A stretch of 5,016 nucleotides of DNA from DRLZ01 sp036478815 (lineage in GTDB: Bacteria > Pseudomonadota > Gammaproteobacteria > Methylococcales > DRLZ01): the NCBI GenBank assembly GCA_036478815.1, contig JAZGEP010000010.1, positions 1 to 5,016 of the forward strand. The letters run 5' to 3'. How positions within the stretch are numbered: the stretch's first letter is position 1; each line of letters opens with the position of its first letter. Position numbers and translations under genes: made by a program. A model generated the notes under the pieces. The model saw nothing but the letters and a program-made list of their open reading frames with translations, was not told the origin of the DNA and searched no databases. Shown here in pieces: positions 1-5,016 of this stretch.

Positions 1-571
1 GGGTCACTTCCGGGTGGAATTGCAGGCCATAAAATTGACGCGATTGATCTGCAATCGCTGCAACGGGTGCATTTTCCGATGAGCCGATACATTCAAAACC
101 TTGTGGCAATTGCTGCACACGGTCGCCGTGACTCATCCACACATCCAGCAAGGCACTATCATCTTCAGCAAGATGATCTTCAATGGTGTCCAGCAGTGTT
201 GAATGTTGAGTGATTGCAACTTGCGCATAACCAAACTCGCGCTGATCGCTGGCTTCTACCTGCCCACCAAGTTGCGTTGTCATGGTTTGCATGCCGTAGC
301 AAATCCCCAGCACAGGAACGCCTAGCTCAAACACATTAGTCGGGGCGCGTGGTGCATCTTGCTCGGTGACTGTTTCCGGGCCACCTGAGAGAATGATGCC
401 GCGTGGATTAAAATTGCTAACTGTCTGGTTGCTACAATCCCAGGGATGAATTTCGCAATAAACGCCTATTTCACGAATACGTCTGGCTATTAACTGGGTA
501 TATTGTGAACCAAAATCGATAATCAGGATTTTATCGAGATGAATATCTGGATGTGGTGAATCTGCATCCAT
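1..571 (-). CDS. guaA: GMP synthase (glutamine-hydrolysing), N-terminal part, cut by window edge
   Basis: GuaA aminates XMP to GMP in the cytoplasm, using ammonia released from glutamine plus ATP. It is the last step of de novo guanine nucleotide synthesis. About 190 of an expected ~525 residues are present, which covers the class I glutamine amidotransferase domain. The start of that domain reads ILIIDFGSQYTQL (residues 15-27). The nucleophile is Cys91 in GICYGM, and the other two triad members are His186 and Glu188 in FHPEV; E. coli numbering is 86, 181 and 183. A GDRV segment of the amidotransferase fold is also seen. The ATP pyrophosphatase and dimerisation domains lie beyond position 1. 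The ATG at 571 is 5 bases after the guaB stop, with only a weak ribosome site (an AGG close to the start), so translation is probably coupled to guaB. Identity is not in doubt; only the exact start is inferred. Confidence 0.98.
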   Translation of the reverse strand, partial: MDADSPHPDIHLDKILIIDFGSQYTQLIARRIREIGVYCEIHPWDCSNQTVSNFNPRGIILSGGPETVTEQDAPRAPTNVFELGVPVLGICYGMQTMTTQLGGQVEASDQREFGYAQVAITQHSTLLDTIEDHLAEDDSALLDVWMSHGDRVQQLPQGFECIGSSENAPVAAIADQSRQFYGLQFHPEVT

Positions 572-576
572 TGGGC

Positions 577-2043
577 CTAATCCATCCGGTAATTCGGGGC
601 TTCTTTGGTGATAGTCACATCATGCACATGGCTTTCACGCATTCCAGCGCCAGTAATGCGTACAAAACGTGCTTTCCCATGCATATCCTCAAGGTTTTTG
701 CAGCCAATATAGCCCATGCTGGCGCGCATTCCACCTAGTAGCTGATGAATAATATTCATCACACTGCCTTTATAGGGAACCCGACCTTCAATGCCTTCAG
801 GAACCAATTTCTCAACAGCACTGTTTTCCTGAAAGTAACGATCACTCGAGCCTTGTTGTTGACCCATTGCGCCAAGTGACCCCATGCCACGATAAGATTT
901 GTAAGAACGTCCTTGGTATAATTCGACTGCACCTGGTGATTCTTCTGTTCCTGCCAGCAAACTGCCGAGCATGACAGTAAAAGCCCCCGCAGCAAGCGCT
1001 TTGGAAATATCTCCAGAATAACGGATACCGCCATCACCGATCAGTGGCACGCCAGTTCCACGCAGTGCTTCTGCGACATTACTAATCGCAGTAATTTGCG
1101 GCACACCAACGCCGGCAACAATGCGTGTGGTGCAGATTGAACCTGGCCCTATTCCAACTTTAATACCATCAGCCCCAGATTCTACCAAAGCTAATGCACC
1201 TTTCGCTGTTGCGATATTACCACCAATAATTTCAACATCGGGATAATTCTGTTTCACCCAGGCAACTCGATCTAATACGCCTTGTGCGTGGCCATGTGCG
1301 GTATCGACTACAATCACATCCACGCCTGCTTTAACTAAAGCTGCAACCCGCTCTTCAGTGCCTTCACCGACACCCACTGCAGCACCAACCCTCAATCGCT
1401 CATGATGGTCTTTGGATGCATTCGGATAATCACGGGCTTTCTGAATATCTTTCACAGTAATCATGCCGCGTAGCTTAAACGTATCATCAACCACCAGTAC
1501 TTTTTCAATTCTATGCTCGTGTAATAGACCTAAAACCTCTTCCTGATCAGCACCTTCTTTTACGGTCACCAATCGCGGTTTTGGTGTCATCACAGATTGA
1601 ATTGATTCGTCCATGCGTGTTTCAAAACGCAAATCACGACTAGTGACAATACCAACCAGTTCATCATCGCTGCTAACTACCGGTACACCAGATATTTTTT
1701 TTGCATGAGTCAATTCCAATACCTCGCGTACTGTGGCATCGGGTGCTACTGTAAACGGTTCTGTGATGACTCCACTTTCAAATTTCTTGACCAGCGTGAC
1801 TTCATGTGCTTGCTGCTCTGCGCTCAGGTTTTTATGGATAATACCAATACCGCCTTCTTGCGCCAGCGTAATCGCCAAACGGGATTCAGTGACTGTATCC
1901 ATCGCCGCTGAAACCAAAGGCATTTTGAGGTGAATATTGCGGGTTAGCTGGGTGCGTAAATCGACATCTCGAGGCATAACAGTGGAATGGGCAGGCACCA
2001 GCAAAACATCGTCAAATGTTAATGCTTCTTCAATGATTCTCAC
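577..2043 (-). CDS. guaB: Inosine-5'-monophosphate dehydrogenase
   Basis: GuaB oxidises IMP to XMP with NAD+, the committed step toward GMP, as a cytoplasmic tetramer/octamer. The 488 residues match the length of the E. coli enzyme and the frame is intact. The barrel begins with LTFDDVLLVPAHS (8-20). A pair of CBS (Bateman) domains is inserted at roughly 93-210, where these enzymes bind regulatory adenine/guanine nucleotides. The barrel resumes with the GGNIAT motif (274-279). The catalytic loop GIGPGSICTTR puts the nucleophile at Cys304. The mobile flap contains Arg402-Tyr403 (SDRYFQ), the general-base pair. The C-terminus ESHVHDVTITKEAPNY is typical of the family. The start codon is GTG and is supported by an AGAGG site 7 bases upstream. 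The gene is followed after 5 bases by guaA, the classic guaBA operon. A candidate promoter lies in the 115-base gap in front of it. Confidence 0.99.
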   Translation of the reverse strand: MRIIEEALTFDDVLLVPAHSTVMPRDVDLRTQLTRNIHLKMPLVSAAMDTVTESRLAITLAQEGGIGIIHKNLSAEQQAHEVTLVKKFESGVITEPFTVAPDATVREVLELTHAKKISGVPVVSSDDELVGIVTSRDLRFETRMDESIQSVMTPKPRLVTVKEGADQEEVLGLLHEHRIEKVLVVDDTFKLRGMITVKDIQKARDYPNASKDHHERLRVGAAVGVGEGTEERVAALVKAGVDVIVVDTAHGHAQGVLDRVAWVKQNYPDVEIIGGNIATAKGALALVESGADGIKVGIGPGSICTTRIVAGVGVPQITAISNVAEALRGTGVPLIGDGGIRYSGDISKALAAGAFTVMLGSLLAGTEESPGAVELYQGRSYKSYRGMGSLGAMGQQQGSSDRYFQENSAVEKLVPEGIEGRVPYKGSVMNIIHQLLGGMRASMGYIGCKNLEDMHGKARFVRITGAGMRESHVHDVTITKEAPNYRMD

Positions 2044-2050
2044 GGCGCCA

Positions 2051-2055
2051 CCTCT
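2051..2055 (-). promoter_or_regulatory. Ribosome binding site fixing the guaB GTG start
   Basis: AGAGG on the minus strand ends 7 bases before the GTG at 2043. Because the start is not ATG, this site is the main local support for it. The protein then begins MRIIEEALTFDD, aligned with the known N-terminus of the family. Confidence 0.7.
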
Positions 2056-2121
2056 TCTGCTTACTTATGTAGATTGTTGGTACAAGGCTGTTATCACAAC
2101 CGAGTCAACAATTAACCGATC

Positions 2122-2151
2122 ATTATACGATTTTCAGCGCCGTTTCGGGAA
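2122..2151 (-). promoter_or_regulatory. Candidate sigma-70 promoter for guaBA
   Basis: The 115-base gap between the membrane-protein gene and guaB carries a perfect TATAAT on the minus strand at 2127-2122. The best -35 candidate is TTCCCG at 2151-2146, with 18-base spacing and only three of six bases matching TTGACA. Transcription would start near 2115 and give a leader of about 70 bases. The strong -10 and weak -35 suggest an activated or moderate promoter, but this is inference. No PurR-like palindrome and no rho-independent terminator were seen in the gap, so read-through from the upstream gene is also possible. Confidence 0.45.
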
Positions 2152-2158
2152 ATATTAC

Positions 2159-3160
2159 TCAACTTTCATCTGAATCATCATCTTGATAACTCTCTTCAAT
2201 TGTGCTGTTAGGCTCCTGCTCAGGTGTTTCAGCAGGAAGATTGTATGTTTGTGCCTGCTTAGCAATCTCGTCTAGCGCTGGAAAATCAGCCAATTGTTCT
2301 TGAGCTGTATCATTCGTTGGACTTTGAGCTGTAATTTTGAGAAATTCATCCAACATCGCATTAACTGCGATTGGATAAATAAACGCTGCATACATAATCC
2401 AGCTAAGTAGACCCGTCAACAAAATCTTCCAGGCAGTCATATCGATATCCGGCCAATGATCAGCAAGCCAGTCAATCGCTACATACCAGACAATAAATGC
2501 CAATAAAGTGCCAACCACCTGCATAATCAGCACCATCAGCATGCTGCGCTGAATTGAGCTGAGATGTTTAGCGACTAGCTCCAGATTATTGTGCATGGTT
2601 TCCCATGGGTTTTTGATGTCTTCGCCAAGACTAAAGATCAGCAGTACATCTCGCAACGAAGCCAACAAGACACTTAGTTTTATTGTTAACCCTGCACCAA
2701 TCACTGGCAATGCTGCAATCGCTTTAAGGTTAAACTTATCAATAAACAGTTCACATAAAACTGTGCCACTTTGGCTATAGAGATCCATCAAGCCAGCTGA
2801 TTTATCAAACAAACGTTCTACCTGCTGGCTACCCAGCTCCAATTGTTTTTTAGCTGGTGGAATAGACTTTTCTTCAACAAGTCGGCCAAATATTGACAAA
2901 TGAGGAGCCCACAATTTATATAAGCGCCCGCGTCGTGACCAGTGAATAAAATAAGCACATACTGCAAAACCAGCTGCAGCACCAAGCAGACCACCGGTTC
3001 CTGAACTCTTAACCCAGGCACCCATGGCAAACCCACTTCCAGCGGCCAATGAGGTCGCTAGCAGATAAGCCAGCGCCAACTTCATATAATGAAAAAGACG
3101 ACGCAGCGTTAATCCCATCGTACTTTCAACACGTTGTGTAGCAGCAAGAAAATCAACCAT
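2159..3160 (-). CDS. Uncharacterised multi-pass membrane protein with acidic C-terminal tail
   Basis: I do not recognise this 333-residue protein. About five hydrophobic stretches are visible, near residues 27-49, 54-74, 147-168, 207-231 and 245-268. They suggest an inner-membrane protein. A soluble, charged stretch (about 75-145, including EEKSIPPAKKQLELGSQQVERLF) separates the second and third, and a shorter one (about 178-205) separates the third and fourth. After the last hydrophobic stretch comes a roughly 65-residue polar tail rich in Gln, Pro, Glu and Asp, ending in the acidic run SYQDDDSDES. No catalytic motif, nucleotide-binding loop or signal-peptidase site is evident. The ATG at 3160 is supported by AAGG 7 bases upstream. 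The gene sits 62 bases after ruvA and 115 bases before guaB, where many gammaproteobacteria have ruvB. It may be co-transcribed with ruvCA, but there is no evidence for a role in recombination. Confidence 0.9.
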   Translation of the reverse strand: MVDFLAATQRVESTMGLTLRRLFHYMKLALAYLLATSLAAGSGFAMGAWVKSSGTGGLLGAAAGFAVCAYFIHWSRRGRLYKLWAPHLSIFGRLVEEKSIPPAKKQLELGSQQVERLFDKSAGLMDLYSQSGTVLCELFIDKFNLKAIAALPVIGAGLTIKLSVLLASLRDVLLIFSLGEDIKNPWETMHNNLELVAKHLSSIQRSMLMVLIMQVVGTLLAFIVWYVAIDWLADHWPDIDMTAWKILLTGLLSWIMYAAFIYPIAVNAMLDEFLKITAQSPTNDTAQEQLADFPALDEIAKQAQTYNLPAETPEQEPNSTIEESYQDDDSDES

Positions 3161-3167
3161 TGTTATA

Positions 3168-3171
3168 CCTT
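3168..3171 (-). promoter_or_regulatory. Ribosome binding site of the membrane-protein gene
   Basis: AAGG on the minus strand lies 7 bases before the ATG at 3160. It supports this start over the in-frame ATGs at residues 15 and 26, which would trim the segment ahead of the first membrane helix. The surrounding 3161-3222 spacer is AT-rich and shows no convincing terminator. Confidence 0.6.
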
Positions 3172-3222
3172 ATATTTTTTTTAAAATGCGAAATTAACTG
3201 GCTCAAACAACACCGCATAATT

Positions 3223-3810
3223 CTATGAATTAACCGATTGTAGTGCCAGACGAATCAATTCCTGACTGTTTAGATTATCTTTGACAATTTTACCAACCAT
3301 GCGTTGCGCATCGGACTCATTAAACCCTAGTGACACCAATGCGTGGATCGCCTCTGTAGTAGCGCTTGTTGTGGTTGCTGGTTGATTGGCATCTGTGGAA
3401 CCAGATATTTCTGGTAAGCGATCACGCATTTCAATAATTAGGCGCTCTGCTGTTTTTTTACCGATACCGGGCAATTTTACCAGCGTGGCAATGTTATTCT
3501 CAAACACACAGCGCTGGAAATCTTCAATACTGATTCCGGAGAGTATTGCCAGTGCTAATTTGGGTCCAACACCATTGATGCGAATCAAGCTACGAAACAG
3601 ACCGCGCTCTTGTTCACTAAGGAAACCGAATAAGACGTGGGCATCTTCACGAATACTTAAATGGGTTAATAGTTGTACAACTTGCCCGGTTTCCGGCAAG
3701 TCATAAAAGGTGGACATGGGTGCCAGGATATTATAGCCAACCCCATTAACATCAAGTAGCACTTGTGGTGCTGTTTTATTGATCAGAGTGCCGCGTAAAA
3801 AGCCGATCAT
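3223..3810 (-). CDS. ruvA: Holliday junction branch-migration protein RuvA
   Basis: RuvA binds four-way DNA junctions as a tetramer and loads the RuvB motor for branch migration in recombinational repair. The product is 195 residues (E. coli has 203). Domain I is the OB-fold from MIGFLRG to about residue 63. It includes the acidic pin Glu55-Asp56 in IREDA, which separates strands at the crossover. Domain II has two helix-hairpin-helix motifs, NGVGPKLAL (from 79) and PGIGKKTAE (from 114). A flexible Thr/Ala-rich linker (about 140-153) leads to domain III (about 154-195), the RuvB-contacting module. The frame stays open 20 codons further upstream, but MIGFLRG is the conserved N-terminus. Its ATG at 3810 overlaps the ruvC stop as ATGA, which implies translational coupling, with GGTGG 7 bases upstream. 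No ruvB follows in this window. Confidence 0.98.
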   Translation of the reverse strand: MIGFLRGTLINKTAPQVLLDVNGVGYNILAPMSTFYDLPETGQVVQLLTHLSIREDAHVLFGFLSEQERGLFRSLIRINGVGPKLALAILSGISIEDFQRCVFENNIATLVKLPGIGKKTAERLIIEMRDRLPEISGSTDANQPATTTSATTEAIHALVSLGFNESDAQRMVGKIVKDNLNSQELIRLALQSVNS

Positions 3811-4313
3811 GAGTGAACCACCCGCGCTGAACGATTCCGCAAGAAAGTTTGTTGTTGATGACAATGGCACAAAGCGATGGCCAATGCATCGCTAGCGTCA
3901 ATTTGTAAAGTGCCAGTTATTTGTAACAAGTATTTAACCATGTGGCGAACCTGAACCTTATCTGCAGCACCTTTACCAACCACTGCTTTTTTGACGACAC
4001 GTGAAGGATATTCAAAAACGGGTAGATTGTTGGCAACCCCGGCACAGATTGCTGCACCTCGTGCCTGGCCTAATTTAAGGGCTGAGTCAGCATTTTTGTG
4101 CATGAAAATCTGTTCTATTGCCAGCTCATTGGGTTGGTATTCAGCGCTCACTTCGCTAAGACCTGTAAAGATCTGTTTCAAGCGCTCAGGAAATGTCTCG
4201 CCTGTAGCGCGAATGCAACCGCTGGCAATATAGACAATCTTGCCTGACTGTTGATCCAGGATGCCATAGCCTGTGATTCGAGAACCGGGATCAATACCTA
4301 AAATACGTGGCAC
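3807..4313 (-). CDS. ruvC: Crossover junction endodeoxyribonuclease RuvC
   Basis: RuvC is the dimeric, metal-dependent resolvase that nicks Holliday junctions symmetrically, working with RuvAB. It has 168 residues, near the usual ~173. The RNase H-like fold begins ILGIDPGSRITGYG. The four acidic catalytic residues are Asp8, Glu67, Asp139 and Asp142, each one position later than in E. coli. The last two lie in IDASDALAIALCH. The start is GTG: an in-frame TAA stands just two codons upstream (4319-4317), and Asp8 follows seven codons later, so no other standard start is available. The ribosome site is weak, consistent with coupling to a frame that ends 3 bases before it. The 3' end overlaps ruvA by four bases. 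Confidence 0.98.
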   Translation of the reverse strand: MPRILGIDPGSRITGYGILDQQSGKIVYIASGCIRATGETFPERLKQIFTGLSEVSAEYQPNELAIEQIFMHKNADSALKLGQARGAAICAGVANNLPVFEYPSRVVKKAVVGKGAADKVQVRHMVKYLLQITGTLQIDASDALAIALCHCHQQQTFLRNRSARVVHS

Positions 4314-4316
4314 AAG

Positions 4317-4427
4317 TTAGTCACTAGACTTATCAAACATAGAATTATCTATCATTGCTGCGATTGACGACAGCGAAAGAAGGGAGCGATCAAGCACCAG
4401 CTCAAGCGCCTTGTTAGCACGTCTCAT
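4317..4427 (-). CDS. Possible 36-residue small protein between the zinc-ribbon gene and ruvC
   Basis: A small ATG frame opens within the stop of the upstream gene (TGATG, one-base overlap). It closes with TAA three bases before the ruvC GTG, in the same frame as ruvC, so it fills the gap exactly. The peptide starts MRRANKALELVLDRS and ends MIDNSMFDKSSD. It has a basic N-terminus and a leucine-rich, possibly amphipathic middle. I recognise no homologue. The ribosome site is poor (GGTG very close to the start), so expression would rely on coupling. An open frame this short can easily arise by chance; the only positive evidence is its fit between its neighbours. It could instead be an untranslated spacer or a relic of a longer gene. 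Confidence 0.25.
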   Translation of the reverse strand: MRRANKALELVLDRSLLSLSSIAAMIDNSMFDKSSD

Positions 4428-4771
4428 CATTCACCAAATAACCCATCTAACACTTGCTGACCAATACCAACATCACTTTTATAAAGCTCCGAATAATGAC
4501 ACCTTGTACATGTAATTACACGATACTTTTCCGTTTGGATATCAAAAAACGCACTAAAACCTCCACCTGCTGCACGTATTTGACTTTCACTATACTTGTT
4601 ACATTCACATTTAGGACATTGGTAATTAGCCGTCGGTTCACGACTAGCCAGCTCATCTTTTAGCGCCTGGCTGATTTCTTTGTATGCACTCTCGTATTCC
4701 AATGATGAACCGATATGTGCAATCAGATTATCATACGTAAGATTGTGTATTTCTTCCTTAGTCAGCTTCAT
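4427..4771 (-). CDS. Small zinc-ribbon protein (zinc_ribbon_13 / DUF2082-like)
   Basis: A 114-residue protein with two halves. Residues 1-45 form a charged, probably helical N-terminus (KLTKEEIHNL and EISQALKDELASRE). Residues 49-100 form a zinc ribbon with two CxxC knuckles, Cys52/Cys55 in CPKC and Cys88/Cys91 in CTRC. Between them lies a glycine-containing turn followed by FSAFFDIQ. That order (CPKC, a Gly-rich Phe segment, VxTCTRCxY, then ELYK) recalls the family described as Zn-ribbon nucleic-acid-binding proteins; this assignment is from memory. Target and function are unknown; zinc binding is inferred. The ATG at 4771 is the only methionine, and its ribosome site is weak. The gene lies directly downstream of the structured repeats and in front of ruvC, a position held by yebC in many relatives. 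By eye it is somewhat more AT-rich than its neighbours, so it may be an accessory insertion. Confidence 0.88.
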   Translation of the reverse strand: MKLTKEEIHNLTYDNLIAHIGSSLEYESAYKEISQALKDELASREPTANYQCPKCECNKYSESQIRAAGGGFSAFFDIQTEKYRVITCTRCHYSELYKSDVGIGQQVLDGLFGE

Positions 4772-4784
4772 GGGTTGATTAACA

Positions 4785-4889
4785 CTTAGGAACGTGCACG
4801 AAATAACTTGAACATTCTGGCTTGTCTTTTTGCTCCTGACTATACGATCTCAATCGTTGCGTAGAACAACTATGCGCCTCTTGAGATCG
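4785..4889. repeat. Structured repeat, unit 1 (conserved head plus hairpin)
   Basis: Positions 4785-4809 and 4890-4914 match at 24 of 25 bases: CTTAGGAACGTGCA, then C or T, then GAAATAACTT. Similarity continues more loosely through a shared CTTGTCTT to about 4836. The unit then forms a hairpin (4845-4889) and ends exactly where unit 2 begins, giving a period of 105 bases. The region 4772-5016 contains no supportable gene. The family is unknown to me; a REP-like or MITE-like dispersed element fits best. Confidence 0.85.
4845..4889. other. Hairpin of repeat unit 1
   Basis: The outer stem is a perfect 9-bp inverted repeat, CGATCTCAA (4845-4853) against TTGAGATCG (4881-4889). Inside it, GCGTAG (4859-4864) pairs with CTATGC (4870-4875) with one G-T pair, leaving the loop AACAA. 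The two stems are separated by an asymmetric-looking internal loop containing GCCTC on one side. It lacks a following T-run on either strand, so it is not a standard terminator. Confidence 0.75.
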
Positions 4890-5011
4890 CTTAGGAACGT
4901 GCATGAAATAACTTCGACAACTGACTTGTCTTGTTGTCCGTCTTCGGTGTTGCCGCAACAGTTATATAGCTCACTATACGCCTGTTGCTGCGCCTTGAAG
5001 ACAAACAACAA
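4890..5011. repeat. Structured repeat, unit 2 (conserved head plus long hairpin)
   Basis: This is the second copy. Its head (4890-4914) matches unit 1 with one substitution, and the loosely similar section runs to about 4940. The hairpin is longer than in unit 1. The element could continue past the window edge at 5016, so its true outer boundary is not known. On the minus strand the conserved head comes last, next to unit 1 and then the zinc-ribbon gene. Confidence 0.83.
4931..5011. other. Long three-tier hairpin of repeat unit 2
   Basis: The outer arms TTGTTGTCCGTCTTC (4931-4945) and GAAGACAAACAACAA (4997-5011) pair over 15 positions with two mismatches. The middle arms GCAACAG (4955-4961) and CTGTTGC (4982-4988) pair perfectly. 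The inner arms TATAG (4965-4969) and CTATA (4974-4978) close the loop CTCA. Internal loops lie between the tiers. The fold could form in extruded DNA, single-stranded DNA or a transcript from either strand. Confidence 0.78.
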
Positions 5012-5016
5012 TCCTG

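Noticed and set aside
759..1037. 92-codon open frame on the minus strand
   Set aside because: It is fully inside guaB in another frame, and guaB is intact and conserved there. The peptide shows no domain.
3173..3185. T-run on the plus strand as a terminator
   Set aside because: No GC-rich stem precedes it and no plus-strand gene ends there. On the transcribed strand it is just an A-rich spacer ahead of a ribosome site.
3386..3706. 106-codon open frame on the plus strand
   Set aside because: It is antisense to ruvA, composed of the mirror of conserved RuvA codons, with no family resemblance.
3811..3870. 20-codon N-terminal extension of RuvA upstream of MIGFLRG
   Set aside because: It lies inside ruvC in another frame. 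MIGFLRG is the conserved RuvA N-terminus and its ATG overlaps the ruvC stop in the usual coupled manner.
4339..4352. Short AT-rich inverted repeat ATAGA-ATTA-TCTAT ahead of ruvC as an operator
   Set aside because: A five-base AT-only palindrome is expected by chance; it does not match a LexA box or another operator I can name.
4401..4422. Resemblance of CGCCTTGTTAGC to the end of an integron attC site
   Set aside because: The GTTRRRY core fails at its sixth base and no partner RYYYAAC box with a palindrome is present at a suitable distance.
4845..5011. The repeat hairpins as rho-independent terminators or attC sites
   Set aside because: No T-run follows either stem on either strand, and canonical attC end boxes are absent.

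Overview
The window looks like a chromosomal segment of a gammaproteobacterium. The GuaB, GuaA, RuvA and RuvC proteins resemble the enterobacterial versions closely enough that catalytic residues fall within a few positions of the E. coli numbering. The genus cannot be fixed from the sequence alone. Base composition is moderate to slightly AT-rich. All supported genes are on the minus strand, so transcription runs from high to low coordinates.

Reading in the direction of transcription, 4772-5016 holds no gene. It carries two tandem copies of a structured repeat, each with a conserved head of about 50 bases followed by a hairpin whose arms differ between copies but still pair. Next comes a 114-residue zinc-ribbon protein (4771-4427). 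A 36-codon open frame (4427-4317) exactly fills the gap between that gene and ruvC. Then follow ruvC (4313-3807) and ruvA (3810-3223), joined by an ATGA overlap. In the place where ruvB usually sits is an unrecognised 333-residue multi-pass membrane protein with an acidic tail (3160-2159). After a 115-base gap with a consensus -10 box, guaB (2043-577) and guaA (from 571 to beyond the window edge) form the familiar GMP-biosynthesis pair.

Functionally, RuvC and RuvA belong to Holliday-junction processing: RuvA binds the junction, the RuvB motor (not seen here) drives migration, and RuvC cuts. GuaB and GuaA convert IMP to XMP to GMP. The membrane protein lies between these two units and its role is unknown. 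The parts most worth a second look are the structured repeats, the missing ruvB, the membrane protein in its place, and the small frame in front of ruvC. No complete mobile element, CRISPR array, rRNA or tRNA is visible.
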